From the NCBI GenBank assembly GCA_041305385.1, contig JBFYLO010000023.1, positions 1 to 14,389 of the forward strand: a stretch of 14,389 bases of DNA. Direction: 5' to 3'. Of this stretch, positions 6,615 through 14,071 are shown in pieces. This DNA comes from JAKAKT01 sp041305385 (GTDB lineage: Archaea > Micrarchaeota > Micrarchaeia > Burarchaeales > JAKAKT01). The stretch's first letter is position 1. Each line of letters opens with the position of its first letter. The notes below the pieces were generated by a model. The model was not told where the DNA came from. It made no database searches and saw only the letters and a list, made by a program, of their open reading frames with translations. The position numbers and the translations under genes are program-made.

Positions 6615-7094
6615 ATGTACCTGACGACCAGCCGGAAGCCCTCGCTCACTTCGAAAAGGTTGTGCAGGGCCCTCGCGGCTCTCCTGCCCCGCGGAATCTA
6701 TGAGAACAGGGGCAAGAAGGGCATCGGGGAAGTGGCTGACAGGGCAAGGCAGCTCGGGAAAAGCCGCGTTCTTCTTCTCTACGAAAACCAGGGCAATCCC
6801 GACAAATTCGTGTTCATGGATGTCGGGAAGGGCTGGAGCTGGCTTTCCCCGGAAGTGAAAGTCACTAAATTGGGGCAAGTCCCGAAAATGGAATTTAAGA
6901 CAAAGGAGCTTCGCCTCGAGGGGGAAAAGAAGGAGGAACTCGCAAATCTGTTCAATTTGGAAGAGCCGAGCAATGACGAGGAACTTCGCCTAGTCCTCTC
7001 ATCCGATAATTGGTCTTTTTATTCAGGGAAGAAAAAACTATTCTCATTGGGTGTTAGCTATGGAATACAGGGCAGTGCTGGAAATCCCGCTTAA
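6615..7094 (+). CDS. Archaeal Brix-domain ribosome biogenesis protein (Imp4-like)
   Basis: 159-residue single Brix domain, the archaeal relative of the eukaryotic Imp4/Rpf/Brx1 pre-rRNA processing factors. The opening TTSRKPS (4-10) with RLCRALAALLPRG (15-27) and Y-x-NRGKKG (29-36) is the family's sigma70-like motif, and ARQLGKSRVLLLYENQGNPDK (44-64, broken here only by description) continues the pattern of the archaeal proteins. Eukaryotic extensions are absent, as usual in Archaea. The start abuts the rpoP stop (TAGATG), indicating translational coupling, and the last 35 nt overlap pcc1 in another frame. Likely role: rRNA folding or 30S/50S assembly, inferred from family and operon context. 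Confidence 0.88.
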   Translation: MYLTTSRKPSLTSKRLCRALAALLPRGIYENRGKKGIGEVADRARQLGKSRVLLLYENQGNPDKFVFMDVGKGWSWLSPEVKVTKLGQVPKMEFKTKELRLEGEKKEELANLFNLEEPSNDEELRLVLSSDNWSFYSGKKKLFSLGVSYGIQGSAGNPA

Positions 7095-7308
7095 GGATTC
7101 TAAGATGGCAAAGAGCGCCTACAGTTCGCTGATTCAGGAGACCGAATTCACGAAGAAGAGCAGGGCAAAACTCAAGGTCGAGGGCTCTAAGCTAATCATT
7201 ACAATCGTTGCTGGTGACTTTGCCTCCTTCCGAGCAACAATCAATTCCTACTCCCGCCTCCTGGCAGTCTTTTTCGGGGCGAAAGAAGTTGTTGAGCAAG
7301 AGCCGTAA
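7060..7308 (+). CDS. pcc1: KEOPS complex subunit Pcc1
   Basis: 82-residue Pcc1, the dimerisation subunit of KEOPS, which with Kae1, Bud32 and Cgi121 makes the t6A modification at position 37 of ANN-decoding tRNAs. The diagnostic C-terminal motif is AGDFASFRATINSYSRLL (residues 50-67), with the conserved D-x-x-x-x-R-A-x-x-N-S pattern. The ATG at 7060 has GGGTG (7049-7053) six nt upstream; a GTG three codons earlier uses part of that site and is less likely. The gene overlaps the Brix gene by 35 nt and closes the operon. A prefoldin beta gene often found next to it is absent here, and the other KEOPS genes are not in the window. Confidence 0.9.
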   Translation: MEYRAVLEIPLKDSKMAKSAYSSLIQETEFTKKSRAKLKVEGSKLIITIVAGDFASFRATINSYSRLLAVFFGAKEVVEQEP

Positions 7309-7321
7309 CTCAATAGTATTC

Positions 7322-7330
7322 CTTTTTATA
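7322..7330 (+). promoter_or_regulatory. T-run and TATA-like box after pcc1
   Basis: CTTTTTATA lies 14 nt after the pcc1 stop and about 55-60 nt before the next ATG. The T-run may end the operon transcript, and the same stretch resembles a TATA box for the 7384 gene. The following ribosome-binding site is GTGGGGGAT at 7371-7379. Confidence 0.4.
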
Positions 7331-7383
7331 CTTAAAATGTGCAAATAATGTAGTATTGTCAATTAAATTCGTGGGGGATATCT

Positions 7384-7986
7384 ATGTCTCAAGCGGTGGC
7401 GAACTCAAGAACAGTCATCCATAATCCTCGATTTCAAGGGATGGGCGCAGCGATAGGGGGCCAAGCGATTGCAATAACCGAATTCTACAGGCCAGATATT
7501 TTCATGCTTGCGAACGCAACCGGGGCCTTGAAAGCGGCGAGAGAAAGCTGGGCCTATTCACGGGAACTGGAGAAGGACGGGTTCAAGGATGCGGCTAAGG
7601 AAGCGAAAAAGGCTTTTTGGTCGGATACCATAAATGTTTTCGTTTCTCTTGTTCCACTTGCCGATACGATCATAAAGACAGGAATCGTGATGGCTACGTG
7701 GGGAATAGTCATCCCAGCGGCTATCAGCCTTACTGTTTATTCAAATCAAAAAATTGCTAAGGCGAGGGAAATCGAACTCACCACGCTTTGGAAAACGAAT
7801 GAAGGAATGAACGGGGCCCAGAATCTTGAATACTCGTTAATTCTTGCGAAGGAACTCGTCAGACTTTATGACAAATATGACAGTCTTGTCGCTAAAGGAA
7901 AAGCGGACTCTCAAAAAATCAAGGACCTCAGGGACACAATCGTGCATAAAACTAATATTTACTGTGATGTCGTAAGTTACATGTAA
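7384..7986 (+). CDS. Hypothetical protein with a hydrophobic centre
   Basis: 200-residue protein that I do not recognise. Residues 82-95 and 99-119 are hydrophobic (VFVSLVPLADTII, then IVMATWGIVIPAAISLTVY) and could form one or two membrane passes or a buried helical hairpin. Residues 1-80 are Ala-rich and probably helical, including a charged stretch at 60-78. Residues 123-200 are predicted by eye to be amphipathic helices rich in Lys, Glu and Leu. There is no signal peptide, cysteine pair or known catalytic motif. GTGGGGGAT provides a ribosome-binding site at 7371-7379, and a TATA-like box lies at 7322-7330, so it is probably transcribed on its own and not as part of the operon. Codon use appears more AT-rich than the operon genes, suggesting an accessory gene. 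Confidence 0.75.
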   Translation: MSQAVANSRTVIHNPRFQGMGAAIGGQAIAITEFYRPDIFMLANATGALKAARESWAYSRELEKDGFKDAAKEAKKAFWSDTINVFVSLVPLADTIIKTGIVMATWGIVIPAAISLTVYSNQKIAKAREIELTTLWKTNEGMNGAQNLEYSLILAKELVRLYDKYDSLVAKGKADSQKIKDLRDTIVHKTNIYCDVVSYM

Positions 7987-8054
7987 TGGCGCGAACTTCT
8001 TCACTTCAGCCATACTCCCACAACTTTCGAGCCCCCGACGTCCTTTTTCATTGA

Positions 8055-8079
8055 ATTAGAATTTCTACGAAATTCTAAT
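8055..8079. terminator. Perfect 11-bp inverted repeat in convergent intergenic region
   Basis: ATTAGAATTTC (8055-8065) and GAAATTCTAAT (8069-8079) pair perfectly around a three-base loop TAC. It lies between the convergent genes ending at 7986 and 8203. T-rich TCCTTTTTCA (8041-8050) lies just upstream on the plus strand. It may be a bidirectional terminator or mRNA-end structure, or a protein-binding palindrome. Confidence 0.5.
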
Positions 8080-8081
8080 GC

Positions 8082-8106
8082 GGACAAATTGCCAACAACT
8101 TTGTCC
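8082..8106. repeat. Second inverted repeat, 7-bp stem
   Basis: GGACAAA (8082-8088) pairs with TTTGTCC (8100-8106) around an 11-base loop, immediately after the perfect 25-bp hairpin. The two tandem hairpins account for part of the 216-nt gap between convergent genes. The rest of that gap is AT-rich with a palindromic TATA-like stretch near 8129-8141, but no gene is evident. Confidence 0.45.
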
Positions 8107-8202
8107 TCCTAGTGAAACCATACTTTCGCTATATTTAAATAAAGCCGAATAAGACCGAAATCTATTTACGTGCAGTGATAACTCCGTAGCCGTGGAGCCT
8201 GA

Positions 8203-9666
8203 TCAGCGGGTTATTTCAAAGTCCACATACCCTTTTTTCGGGTCGAGCTTTATGAGCCTGACTTTCACTTTCTGGCCCACCCGGACGCCCCTTCCCCCGC
8301 GCGTTATCTTGCCCTCAACCGGCGGCACAATGAGCCTTGCATAAATGCCCTTGTTCGAAGCGCCCGTCACTATGGCATCGAACACCTGTCCGATTTTTCC
8401 TGCGAGCAGCACCGCAGCCTCCGCCTTCGTCATGAACCGTTCGACTTTCTTGGATGCCCTCTCCATCTCAGTGCACCATTCCGACGCCATCGTAAGTTCC
8501 TCCCTGCCATACGGGGAAGGACTCTTGTTCAGTGTTGCCTTCAGGAGCCGCTGAATTATGAGGTCCACATAGCGGCGATTCGGCGCTGTCGCATGCGTGT
8601 AGCTTGTCACCGCAAGGCAGAAGTGCCCGATTGGGTTGCGCCTATCGTACATCACGTACTCCCCCGGGCCGAGAAGCTTCACTATCGTCAAGGAAAGGTC
8701 GGGAAACCGCTCAACGTCGGCTTTCTTTTCTTGCTCCAAGAATTTTGATAATGCTATCGCGCTGGGGAGGGCAGGAAGCTTGGTCCCGCGGGCTTTGGCG
8801 AAGTCCACTATCTCCTTCCAGTATTTCGGAGTGCGCACAACCCGGTGAATCGTCGGCACGCCGGCGCTTTCCAGAAAGCCGGACATCACCCCGTTTGCGC
8901 CTATCATGAAGTTTTCGATTATGCGCTTTGCCCTGTCATCCTCAATTAGCACGAGTCCGAGAACCTGCTCGTTTTTGACAACCGCCCTTGCCTCAAGTGT
9001 TTCAAGCTCCAGCGCCCCTTGCCCTGATCGGTATTTGCCAAGCCTAACCGATGCCTCGTCCTGCAGCCTGATCTGTTCCTTCAAGCCAGGGGTGTCGCCT
9101 ATCTCTTTTGGCATTGGCCCGTTGCCATCCAGCCAAGCGCCAACCTCCTCATAGACCAGCTGCGCCTTGCTTTGAACAATTGCCCGGTATATTCTCCCTG
9201 CGCGGACGTTGCCTCTCGGGAGCACGGAGAACTCCACCACCATCGCGAGGCGATCCTGCCTCGGCTTAAGCGAAGAGAGGTTCTTTGACAATTTGTCTGG
9301 CAGCATCGGGTAAATTTCTATCCCCGTGTAGACTGATGTAGTGTTCCTGCGTGCGTGCATGTCAATTGCCGAGCCCTTTGGCACGTATGCATCCACGTCC
9401 GCAATCGCCACCCTGATGAGTATCTCCCCGTTCTGGGCGCGCTCGCAGTATTCTATCTGGTCGAGGTCTTCAGTGTCAAAATTGTCAATTGACGACCAGA
9501 GAAGACCCCGCAGGTCGCGAACTGTTTTTGCCGCCTGTTTGGGCTTGCAGCCATCTAACGAGTTGACTTCGGCCAATACTGCCGGCGGGAACAGCGGCGC
9601 AAAGCCGTATTTTCCCATCGCTTTGCGCGCAATCGCCTTCAGGTCAATTTTCCGAAAATCAGCCAT
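8203..9666 (-). CDS. RNB-domain 3'-5' exoribonuclease (RNase II/R-like)
   Basis: 487 residues from the preferred ATG at 9666; a GTG at 9681 would add five. The RNB domain covers roughly 50-400, with SIDNFDTEDLDQ at 59-70, VAIADVDAYVPKGSAID at 86-102, YPMLPDKLSKNLSSL at 119-133 and THATAPNRRYVDL at 357-369, the counterpart of the family's TSPIRRYxDL. D61, D67 and D69 match E. coli RNase II D201, D207 and D209, while the fourth aspartate (D210) is Gln70; as I recall, actinobacterial RNB proteins also carry DLDQ. Residues about 430-487 look like a small S1 domain. There are no N-terminal cold-shock domains, so it is shorter than RNase R. It should degrade RNA hydrolytically, beside the phosphorolytic exosome. 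It follows smc by 34 nt but has its own TATA box. Confidence 0.88.
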   Translation of the reverse strand: MADFRKIDLKAIARKAMGKYGFAPLFPPAVLAEVNSLDGCKPKQAAKTVRDLRGLLWSSIDNFDTEDLDQIEYCERAQNGEILIRVAIADVDAYVPKGSAIDMHARRNTTSVYTGIEIYPMLPDKLSKNLSSLKPRQDRLAMVVEFSVLPRGNVRAGRIYRAIVQSKAQLVYEEVGAWLDGNGPMPKEIGDTPGLKEQIRLQDEASVRLGKYRSGQGALELETLEARAVVKNEQVLGLVLIEDDRAKRIIENFMIGANGVMSGFLESAGVPTIHRVVRTPKYWKEIVDFAKARGTKLPALPSAIALSKFLEQEKKADVERFPDLSLTIVKLLGPGEYVMYDRRNPIGHFCLAVTSYTHATAPNRRYVDLIIQRLLKATLNKSPSPYGREELTMASEWCTEMERASKKVERFMTKAEAAVLLAGKIGQVFDAIVTGASNKGIYARLIVPPVEGKITRGGRGVRVGQKVKVRLIKLDPKKGYVDFEITR

Positions 9667-9687
9667 GGACGGTATTTGCACCCTACG

Positions 9688-9695
9688 ATTAAATA
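9688..9695 (-). promoter_or_regulatory. TATA-like box for the RNB gene, leaderless arrangement
   Basis: On the minus strand this reads TATTTAAT, ending 21 nt before the ATG at 9666. Archaeal transcription starts about 22-26 nt downstream of the box, so the transcript would begin at or beside the ATG. This supports the ATG over the upstream GTG at 9681. Confidence 0.55.
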
Positions 9696-9700
9696 CCTGC

Positions 9701-12700
9701 CTATTTCAGCTGTATCCCAACTACTTTTGAGCCCTCGGCAGTCCTTGTGACCCCGAGCGCCACATCCGCAGTCGAGAGAACCTGGTCGTTGTGGGTCACC
9801 ATTATAAATTGAGTATTCTTCGAAAGCTCTTTAACAAGCAGCGCCAGCTTCTTGCTGTTCTCCTTGTCCAGCGCAGCCTCCACCTCATCCAGCAGATAGA
9901 ACGGCGCGGGTCTGCACATGTGGATTGAGAGAACGAACAGCAAGGTAATCAGCGACTTCTCCCCGCCTGACATCGACTCAACATTTTTTTCGTTCTTGTC
10001 CGCCTTCACCTTGAGCTGCAAGCCGCTCTCGAAAGGCTGCGTCGGCTGGTCGAGTGCGAGGTGTCCATCCTCTCTCACGAACACGGTCTTGAACAGCTTC
10101 TTGAAATTGTCGTTGACCTGGTTGAACGTCTCCATGAACACTGCCCTTTTCTTCCCGTCTATCTCCCCAATCACCCTCATTATCGAGTTCTTCTCATCCG
10201 AGAGCTTCCCCATCTTCGACCTTATCTCATCCATGTCCCGCTTTCTTTCATCGTAGATTTCAGGAGCCCTGAGGTTCACATTCCCAAGCTCGAGCTGCTT
10301 AGCCTCGCCATCCCTGACTTTCGCCTCGAGGTCCTCCTTCGGCGCATCAATGGGCTTCACATCCTGGTATTTGTCGAACTCTGCTTTCAAATCCGTGAGC
10401 CTGGTCTCAAAGGTCGCCTTTTTCACTGCTATCTCCTGCATCTCCCTGTTCGCCCTGTCCAGCGAGCCCTCGTGCTTCCCAACCTGGACTGCTACCTCGC
10501 CAATGGACTTCTCAAGCTCGTTCCTTTTCCCGAAGAGGGCCTCGATGGCTGCGCTTATCTCTTTCATCGCGTTTTCCCTTTCCTTCAGTTTTCCGCTGTT
10601 ATCGGCAATCCTCTTTCCCATCTCGCCTATCTCCTTCTTCAGCTTGGCAATCCTCGCCCTTGCCCCTTTCGCAGCCTCCCCGTTGGTCTTCGCGCTCTCC
10701 TCAACCAACGAAAGCTCGTTCTTCTTCCCCTCGCGTGTCGCTTCCAGCGATGAAATTTGCGCCTTGAGTTCGGAAATCTCCGAATCAATCCTGTCTATCT
10801 CCCGGTCATGGTCTTTTCTCCCCCCTTCCTCGAGCATCTTCTTCAGGTAAGCCCTCTGGGTCTCGAGTTCCGCAATCTGCTTCCTCAAGCCATCGGCATC
10901 AGCCCCGAGTCTGCTTATCCTCTGGCCCATGAGCCCGATTTCCCTCTCCAGCGCCTCGGCCCTCTTCCTCGCCTCGTCCTTCTCGCCCTCCTTCTCAAGG
11001 ATGTTCCGAAGCTCTATCTCGAGGGACTTCATCTTCACTTCCTTCTCGGCCTTCTCATGCCTTATGCCCGACATCTCCTCCCGTATCCTCCTCAACTCGG
11101 CAATCGCAAACTCCCTCTCGGATTTCATCGCGTCTGCCTTTTTCAAAACCTCCTCCAGCTCCTGCTTCTCCTTCAGGAATAGTTTCGGGGTGAACATCCC
11201 GCCGGTGATGATTCCCGAGACCTCGAACAGGTCGCCCTCGAGAGTGACCATCCTGGTTTTTCCGGGCCCGACTTTCTTTGCTTCGTCGACATCGTTCACG
11301 AGCAAAGTCCCGCCGAAAACGTAGTTCATCGCTCCCCTGTATTTCGCATCGAACGAAACGTAGTCAATCAAAGGCCCGAGGCCCTTCCCCCCCAGTTCTT
11401 TCGGGACTTCCTCGCTCTTCTTCCTATCCAGCGGAATGAATGTGCACCTGCCCCATTTCATTTTCTTGAGCCGTTCAATTGCCCTGGCAGCAGCATCAAC
11501 GCTTTCCACAACGACATAGTCCATTCGTCCCCCGGCGGATGCCTCAATGGCCACCGCATACTCGGGCTTGAACCTGCAAAGCTCTGAAACAGTCCCGTAA
11601 ATCCCCCTCAAATCCCCGTCATCCCGCATCTTCAGCACTGCCTTCACTCCTGCAGGGGTCCCGGTAGCGCCAATCCTCGCTGACAATTCGGAGATTCTCT
11701 CGCGGGCTTTCAGCCAGTTCTTTTCAAGCTCGGGCAGGTCCTTGTTGAGGTTCCGCTCCTTCTCGAACAGCCTATCGGAATCCGCTGACAATCTCGCTAC
11801 AAGCTCCTTGAGCTTCCCGGCCTCGGCCCTCAGCTTTCCCGCTTCCTCGCTCTCCCCGTCCGCAGCCTCCTTCAGCCTGGAGAGCTCCCCATCCTTCAAT
11901 TCCAGTATCCCCTTCTCCTTGGCCGTCTCCCCCCCAAGTCTGCTTTCCTCAATCCTGAGCCTCTCAAGTTCAGCGGAGAGCTTCTCAACCTTCGCCCTCA
12001 ATTCGGCGAAAGTCGCCTCGGCCTCGCCTGCGCTCTTGAGCTGGGCTCCCCTCTCTTTTTCGAGGCTCGCAAGTTTTTTCGTGAGTTCGACCGCTTTCGC
12101 CTCGCCCTTCCTCATCTCCTCCTGCAGGGCCATTATCCTCTTCGCAATGCCCTTCTCCTCTTCTTTCAAAGCGTTGAGCTGCTCCTCTGCCTGCCCTGTC
12201 TCGCCCGTCTTTTCCTGCAGGGCCGCCGAGTCCATCTTCACCGAAGCCCTGAGCTCCTCGATTTCCCTGACTGCCTCGTCCTTCCTGCTGCGCCTGTTTA
12301 TCTCGTCCACGATTACGCTCTTCTCCTGCTCTAGCTGGGCAATCTGGCCCCGCTTGTATTCCATCTCCTTCCTGGCTTCGTTAATCCTTTTCTCGAGCTT
12401 GAGATACCTGTCCAGGGATTGGGAGTGCTCCTCGTTCGCCTTGGCCATCATCGCGTGGATGAGCGAGCCCCTCAGGCGGTGCAATTCGGCCCCGAGCTCC
12501 TGGTACCTCAGGGCGTCGTTCTTCTCCTTCTCGAGTTCCGAGAGGAATCCCTCCCTCTCCTTGAGGACGATGTTGGCGTCATTTATCTTGGTGTCGACCT
12601 TCTCGAGCTCCCTGAGCGCCTCGGCCCTCTTCTCCTCGAACTCGGAAATCCCTGAAACGGAGTCTATGATTCCCCTCCTCTCCTTCGCGCTCATCTCGAC

Positions 12701-13108
12701 GATTTCCTGCACTTCGCCCTGCGCTATGACGTTGTGCTCTCCCATTTCCGCGCCCATGGGCCTCAGCGCATCCATCACGGCGGTTCTCGTCATCCGTTTT
12801 CCATTGTAACGATACTTGGTTTTTCCGTCCCTCCTGATTGCCCGCCTGAGCTCGATGATTTTCCCGTTCTCCTTGAGCGTGAGCCTGATTTCGGCTTTCT
12901 CGGAGCCGGAGGTAATCAGGTCGGCAACCTTCTTGGCCCTGAGGGCTTTCAGCGAGTTCTCCCCTAGGGCAAAACGAATCCCGTCGCAGATGTTGCTCTT
13001 CCCGCTCCCATTCGGCCCGACGAGGGCAACAAATCCCCTGGCGAGCGGGATGTCCACGTGCCGGAATGACTTAAAGTACCTTAACTGGATGCGATCGATG
13101 TGCACCAT
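9701..13108 (-). CDS. smc: Chromosome segregation protein SMC
   Basis: 1135-residue SMC ATPase, which dimerises and organises chromosomes by loop extrusion. The head carries Walker A GPNGSGKSN (31-39), the ABC signature SGGEKS (1047-1052), Walker B FYLLDE (1070-1075), the D-loop AALD (1078-1081) and THND (1105-1108), which holds the switch histidine. Two long Lys/Glu-rich coiled-coil arms (about 165-480 and 640-975) flank a hinge at about 483-640, where GxYGTVSEL (near 502-510), EASAGGRMDYVV, and GPLIDYV with a C-terminal SGIITGGM are characteristic. The length is normal and all motifs are intact. The ATG at 13106-13108 lacks a clear GGTG site. A TATA-like AT run lies at 13154-13163. The kleisin partners ScpA and ScpB are not encoded next to it; the RNB gene follows instead. 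Confidence 0.96.
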   Translation of the reverse strand: MVHIDRIQLRYFKSFRHVDIPLARGFVALVGPNGSGKSNICDGIRFALGENSLKALRAKKVADLITSGSEKAEIRLTLKENGKIIELRRAIRRDGKTKYRYNGKRMTRTAVMDALRPMGAEMGEHNVIAQGEVQEIVEMSAKERRGIIDSVSGISEFEEKRAEALRELEKVDTKINDANIVLKEREGFLSELEKEKNDALRYQELGAELHRLRGSLIHAMMAKANEEHSQSLDRYLKLEKRINEARKEMEYKRGQIAQLEQEKSVIVDEINRRSRKDEAVREIEELRASVKMDSAALQEKTGETGQAEEQLNALKEEEKGIAKRIMALQEEMRKGEAKAVELTKKLASLEKERGAQLKSAGEAEATFAELRAKVEKLSAELERLRIEESRLGGETAKEKGILELKDGELSRLKEAADGESEEAGKLRAEAGKLKELVARLSADSDRLFEKERNLNKDLPELEKNWLKARERISELSARIGATGTPAGVKAVLKMRDDGDLRGIYGTVSELCRFKPEYAVAIEASAGGRMDYVVVESVDAAARAIERLKKMKWGRCTFIPLDRKKSEEVPKELGGKGLGPLIDYVSFDAKYRGAMNYVFGGTLLVNDVDEAKKVGPGKTRMVTLEGDLFEVSGIITGGMFTPKLFLKEKQELEEVLKKADAMKSEREFAIAELRRIREEMSGIRHEKAEKEVKMKSLEIELRNILEKEGEKDEARKRAEALEREIGLMGQRISRLGADADGLRKQIAELETQRAYLKKMLEEGGRKDHDREIDRIDSEISELKAQISSLEATREGKKNELSLVEESAKTNGEAAKGARARIAKLKKEIGEMGKRIADNSGKLKERENAMKEISAAIEALFGKRNELEKSIGEVAVQVGKHEGSLDRANREMQEIAVKKATFETRLTDLKAEFDKYQDVKPIDAPKEDLEAKVRDGEAKQLELGNVNLRAPEIYDERKRDMDEIRSKMGKLSDEKNSIMRVIGEIDGKKRAVFMETFNQVNDNFKKLFKTVFVREDGHLALDQPTQPFESGLQLKVKADKNEKNVESMSGGEKSLITLLFVLSIHMCRPAPFYLLDEVEAALDKENSKKLALLVKELSKNTQFIMVTHNDQVLSTADVALGVTRTAEGSKVVGIQLK

Positions 13109-13153
13109 TCTGGTCGCCCGACGATTGGGTAATGTCCATTATTGAAAAAAACG

Positions 13154-13163
13154 AATATATATA
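13154..13163 (-). promoter_or_regulatory. TATA-like box for smc
   Basis: The alternating AT run TATATATATT on the minus strand lies 46-55 nt upstream of the smc ATG, within the 74-nt gap after the methyltransferase gene. It suggests smc has its own promoter with a leader of about 20-30 nt. Confidence 0.5.
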
Positions 13164-13182
13164 GGTTATGTTTCGCCTACGA

Positions 13183-13929
13183 CTATGAACGCGGCTTTTT
13201 CACCACCAATCCATAATCCAGTCCGGTGGTGTGTCCATCCGTGTGCTTTAGACTGTCCTCATCCAAAAACACTATCTCGAAGCCCCTCTTTCTGAAGAAG
13301 TCGGCGACTGCATCCTTACTCTGAAAGATGTTAGTCATGATGCGCAGAAGAGGGTAGTATGTCTCGTACGCCCCAGGCTCCCTCTCCACGAAAGCCAAAA
13401 GGCCATGAACGTTGTTTTGTGTTTGTTCAATAATTGATTCCGACCATTTATCGTGATGATGGAGAGTGTACATAGCATGTCCTCCTTTAACCAGTACGCG
13501 CCTAGTTTCTTCCACAGAGCGCTCCATGTTCGTGTAGCCGAGCACAAAATTGTCTAAATAAAGAGAGACGGATTCATCCCTAAAAGGAAGATTCTCAACT
13601 GAACCCATGACATACTGGCCACTCGCATTCACTCCGTCCAGCTTCAAATCCATCCCGATTGCGTTCCATCCATTCTTTCTCAGGACAGTACATACTCTCC
13701 CGCTCCCGCATCCAACTTCTAAAATCAAGTCCTCTTTTCCAAGTCTCATATGCTTGGCGAGCAAATCCGCCCTCCAAATTATACTGTCCCCCAGCCCGGC
13801 GATGGTCATTCGATCTGTAGGCTTGTTTTTCCAATACTCCCCCATAAGTCTTTCAGAACAAGGTGAGAGAGCGTCCAGTCTAGCCTTCATCCTGTTGACA
13901 GTGTCCGCATCAAGGATTCTGAGTGCCAA
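13183..13929 (-). CDS. Class I SAM-dependent methyltransferase
   Basis: 248-residue methyltransferase of the UbiE/type 11 kind, substrate unknown. Motif I ILEVGCGSGRVC (69-80) binds SAM, GMDLKL (92-97) carries the acidic residue for the ribose, VENLPFRDESVSLYLDNFVLGY spans motifs II-III (111-132, quoted in part only by position), and RRVLVKGGHAMYTL (143-156) is the post-motif. HHHDKW at 157-162 may lie near the active site. The start is TTG: AAGGTGG (13934-13940) places GGTG five nt before it, the spacing seen at other genes here, and no ATG lies nearby upstream. A TATA-like box lies at 13972-13979. Base composition is clearly more AT-rich than smc or the exosome operon, suggesting later acquisition. 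The C-terminal 90 residues may bind the substrate. Confidence 0.85.
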   Translation of the reverse strand: MALRILDADTVNRMKARLDALSPCSERLMGEYWKNKPTDRMTIAGLGDSIIWRADLLAKHMRLGKEDLILEVGCGSGRVCTVLRKNGWNAIGMDLKLDGVNASGQYVMGSVENLPFRDESVSLYLDNFVLGYTNMERSVEETRRVLVKGGHAMYTLHHHDKWSESIIEQTQNNVHGLLAFVEREPGAYETYYPLLRIMTNIFQSKDAVADFFRKRGFEIVFLDEDSLKHTDGHTTGLDYGLVVKKPRS

Positions 13930-13971
13930 TGGCCCACCTTAAGAATAAGCAATATATTATCCCAAAACAAG

Positions 13972-13979
13972 TATTTAAA
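13972..13979 (-). promoter_or_regulatory. TATA-like box for the methyltransferase gene
   Basis: TTTAAATA on the minus strand lies 43-50 nt upstream of the TTG start, in the gap shared with the divergent antitoxin gene. An AT-rich stretch at 13951-13960 is an alternative. Confidence 0.45.
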
Positions 13980-14025
13980 GATTCATTTTTTGTGGGGATG
14001 CAAGTATAGCGATAAGCTTTCGATA

Positions 14026-14038
14026 GCTTTTTATACTA
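14026..14038 (+). promoter_or_regulatory. TATA-like box for the toxin-antitoxin pair
   Basis: GCTTTTTATACTA lies 34-46 nt before the antitoxin ATG. The two repeats at 14043-14062 lie directly downstream of it, near the predicted transcription start. Confidence 0.5.
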
Positions 14039-14042
14039 ATTT

Positions 14043-14062
14043 TATCATAAAAATATCATAAA
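14043..14062 (+). repeat. Tandem 9-bp direct repeats, candidate operator
   Basis: TATCATAAA occurs at 14043-14051 and 14054-14062, an 11-bp period or about one helical turn. It lies between the TATA-like box and the ATG of a ribbon-helix-helix gene. Such proteins often bind tandem or palindromic operators in their own promoters, so autoregulation is plausible. Confidence 0.5.
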
Positions 14063-14071
14063 GATGGTAAA

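Noticed and set aside
7860..8013. Short minus-strand ORF starting ATGGCTGAAGTG at 8013
   Set aside because: Mostly antisense to the 7384-7986 gene, with no TATA-like box and no recognisable product.
8176..8204. C/D-box sRNA candidate (GTGATAA ... CTGA)
   Set aside because: Only one weak C-like and one D-like box, no C'/D' pair, and the segment runs into the end of the RNB gene.
11742..12809. 355-residue plus-strand open frame, Ser-rich
   Set aside because: Antisense shadow of the smc coiled coil; the serine and phenylalanine richness mirrors Lys/Glu codons on the coding strand.
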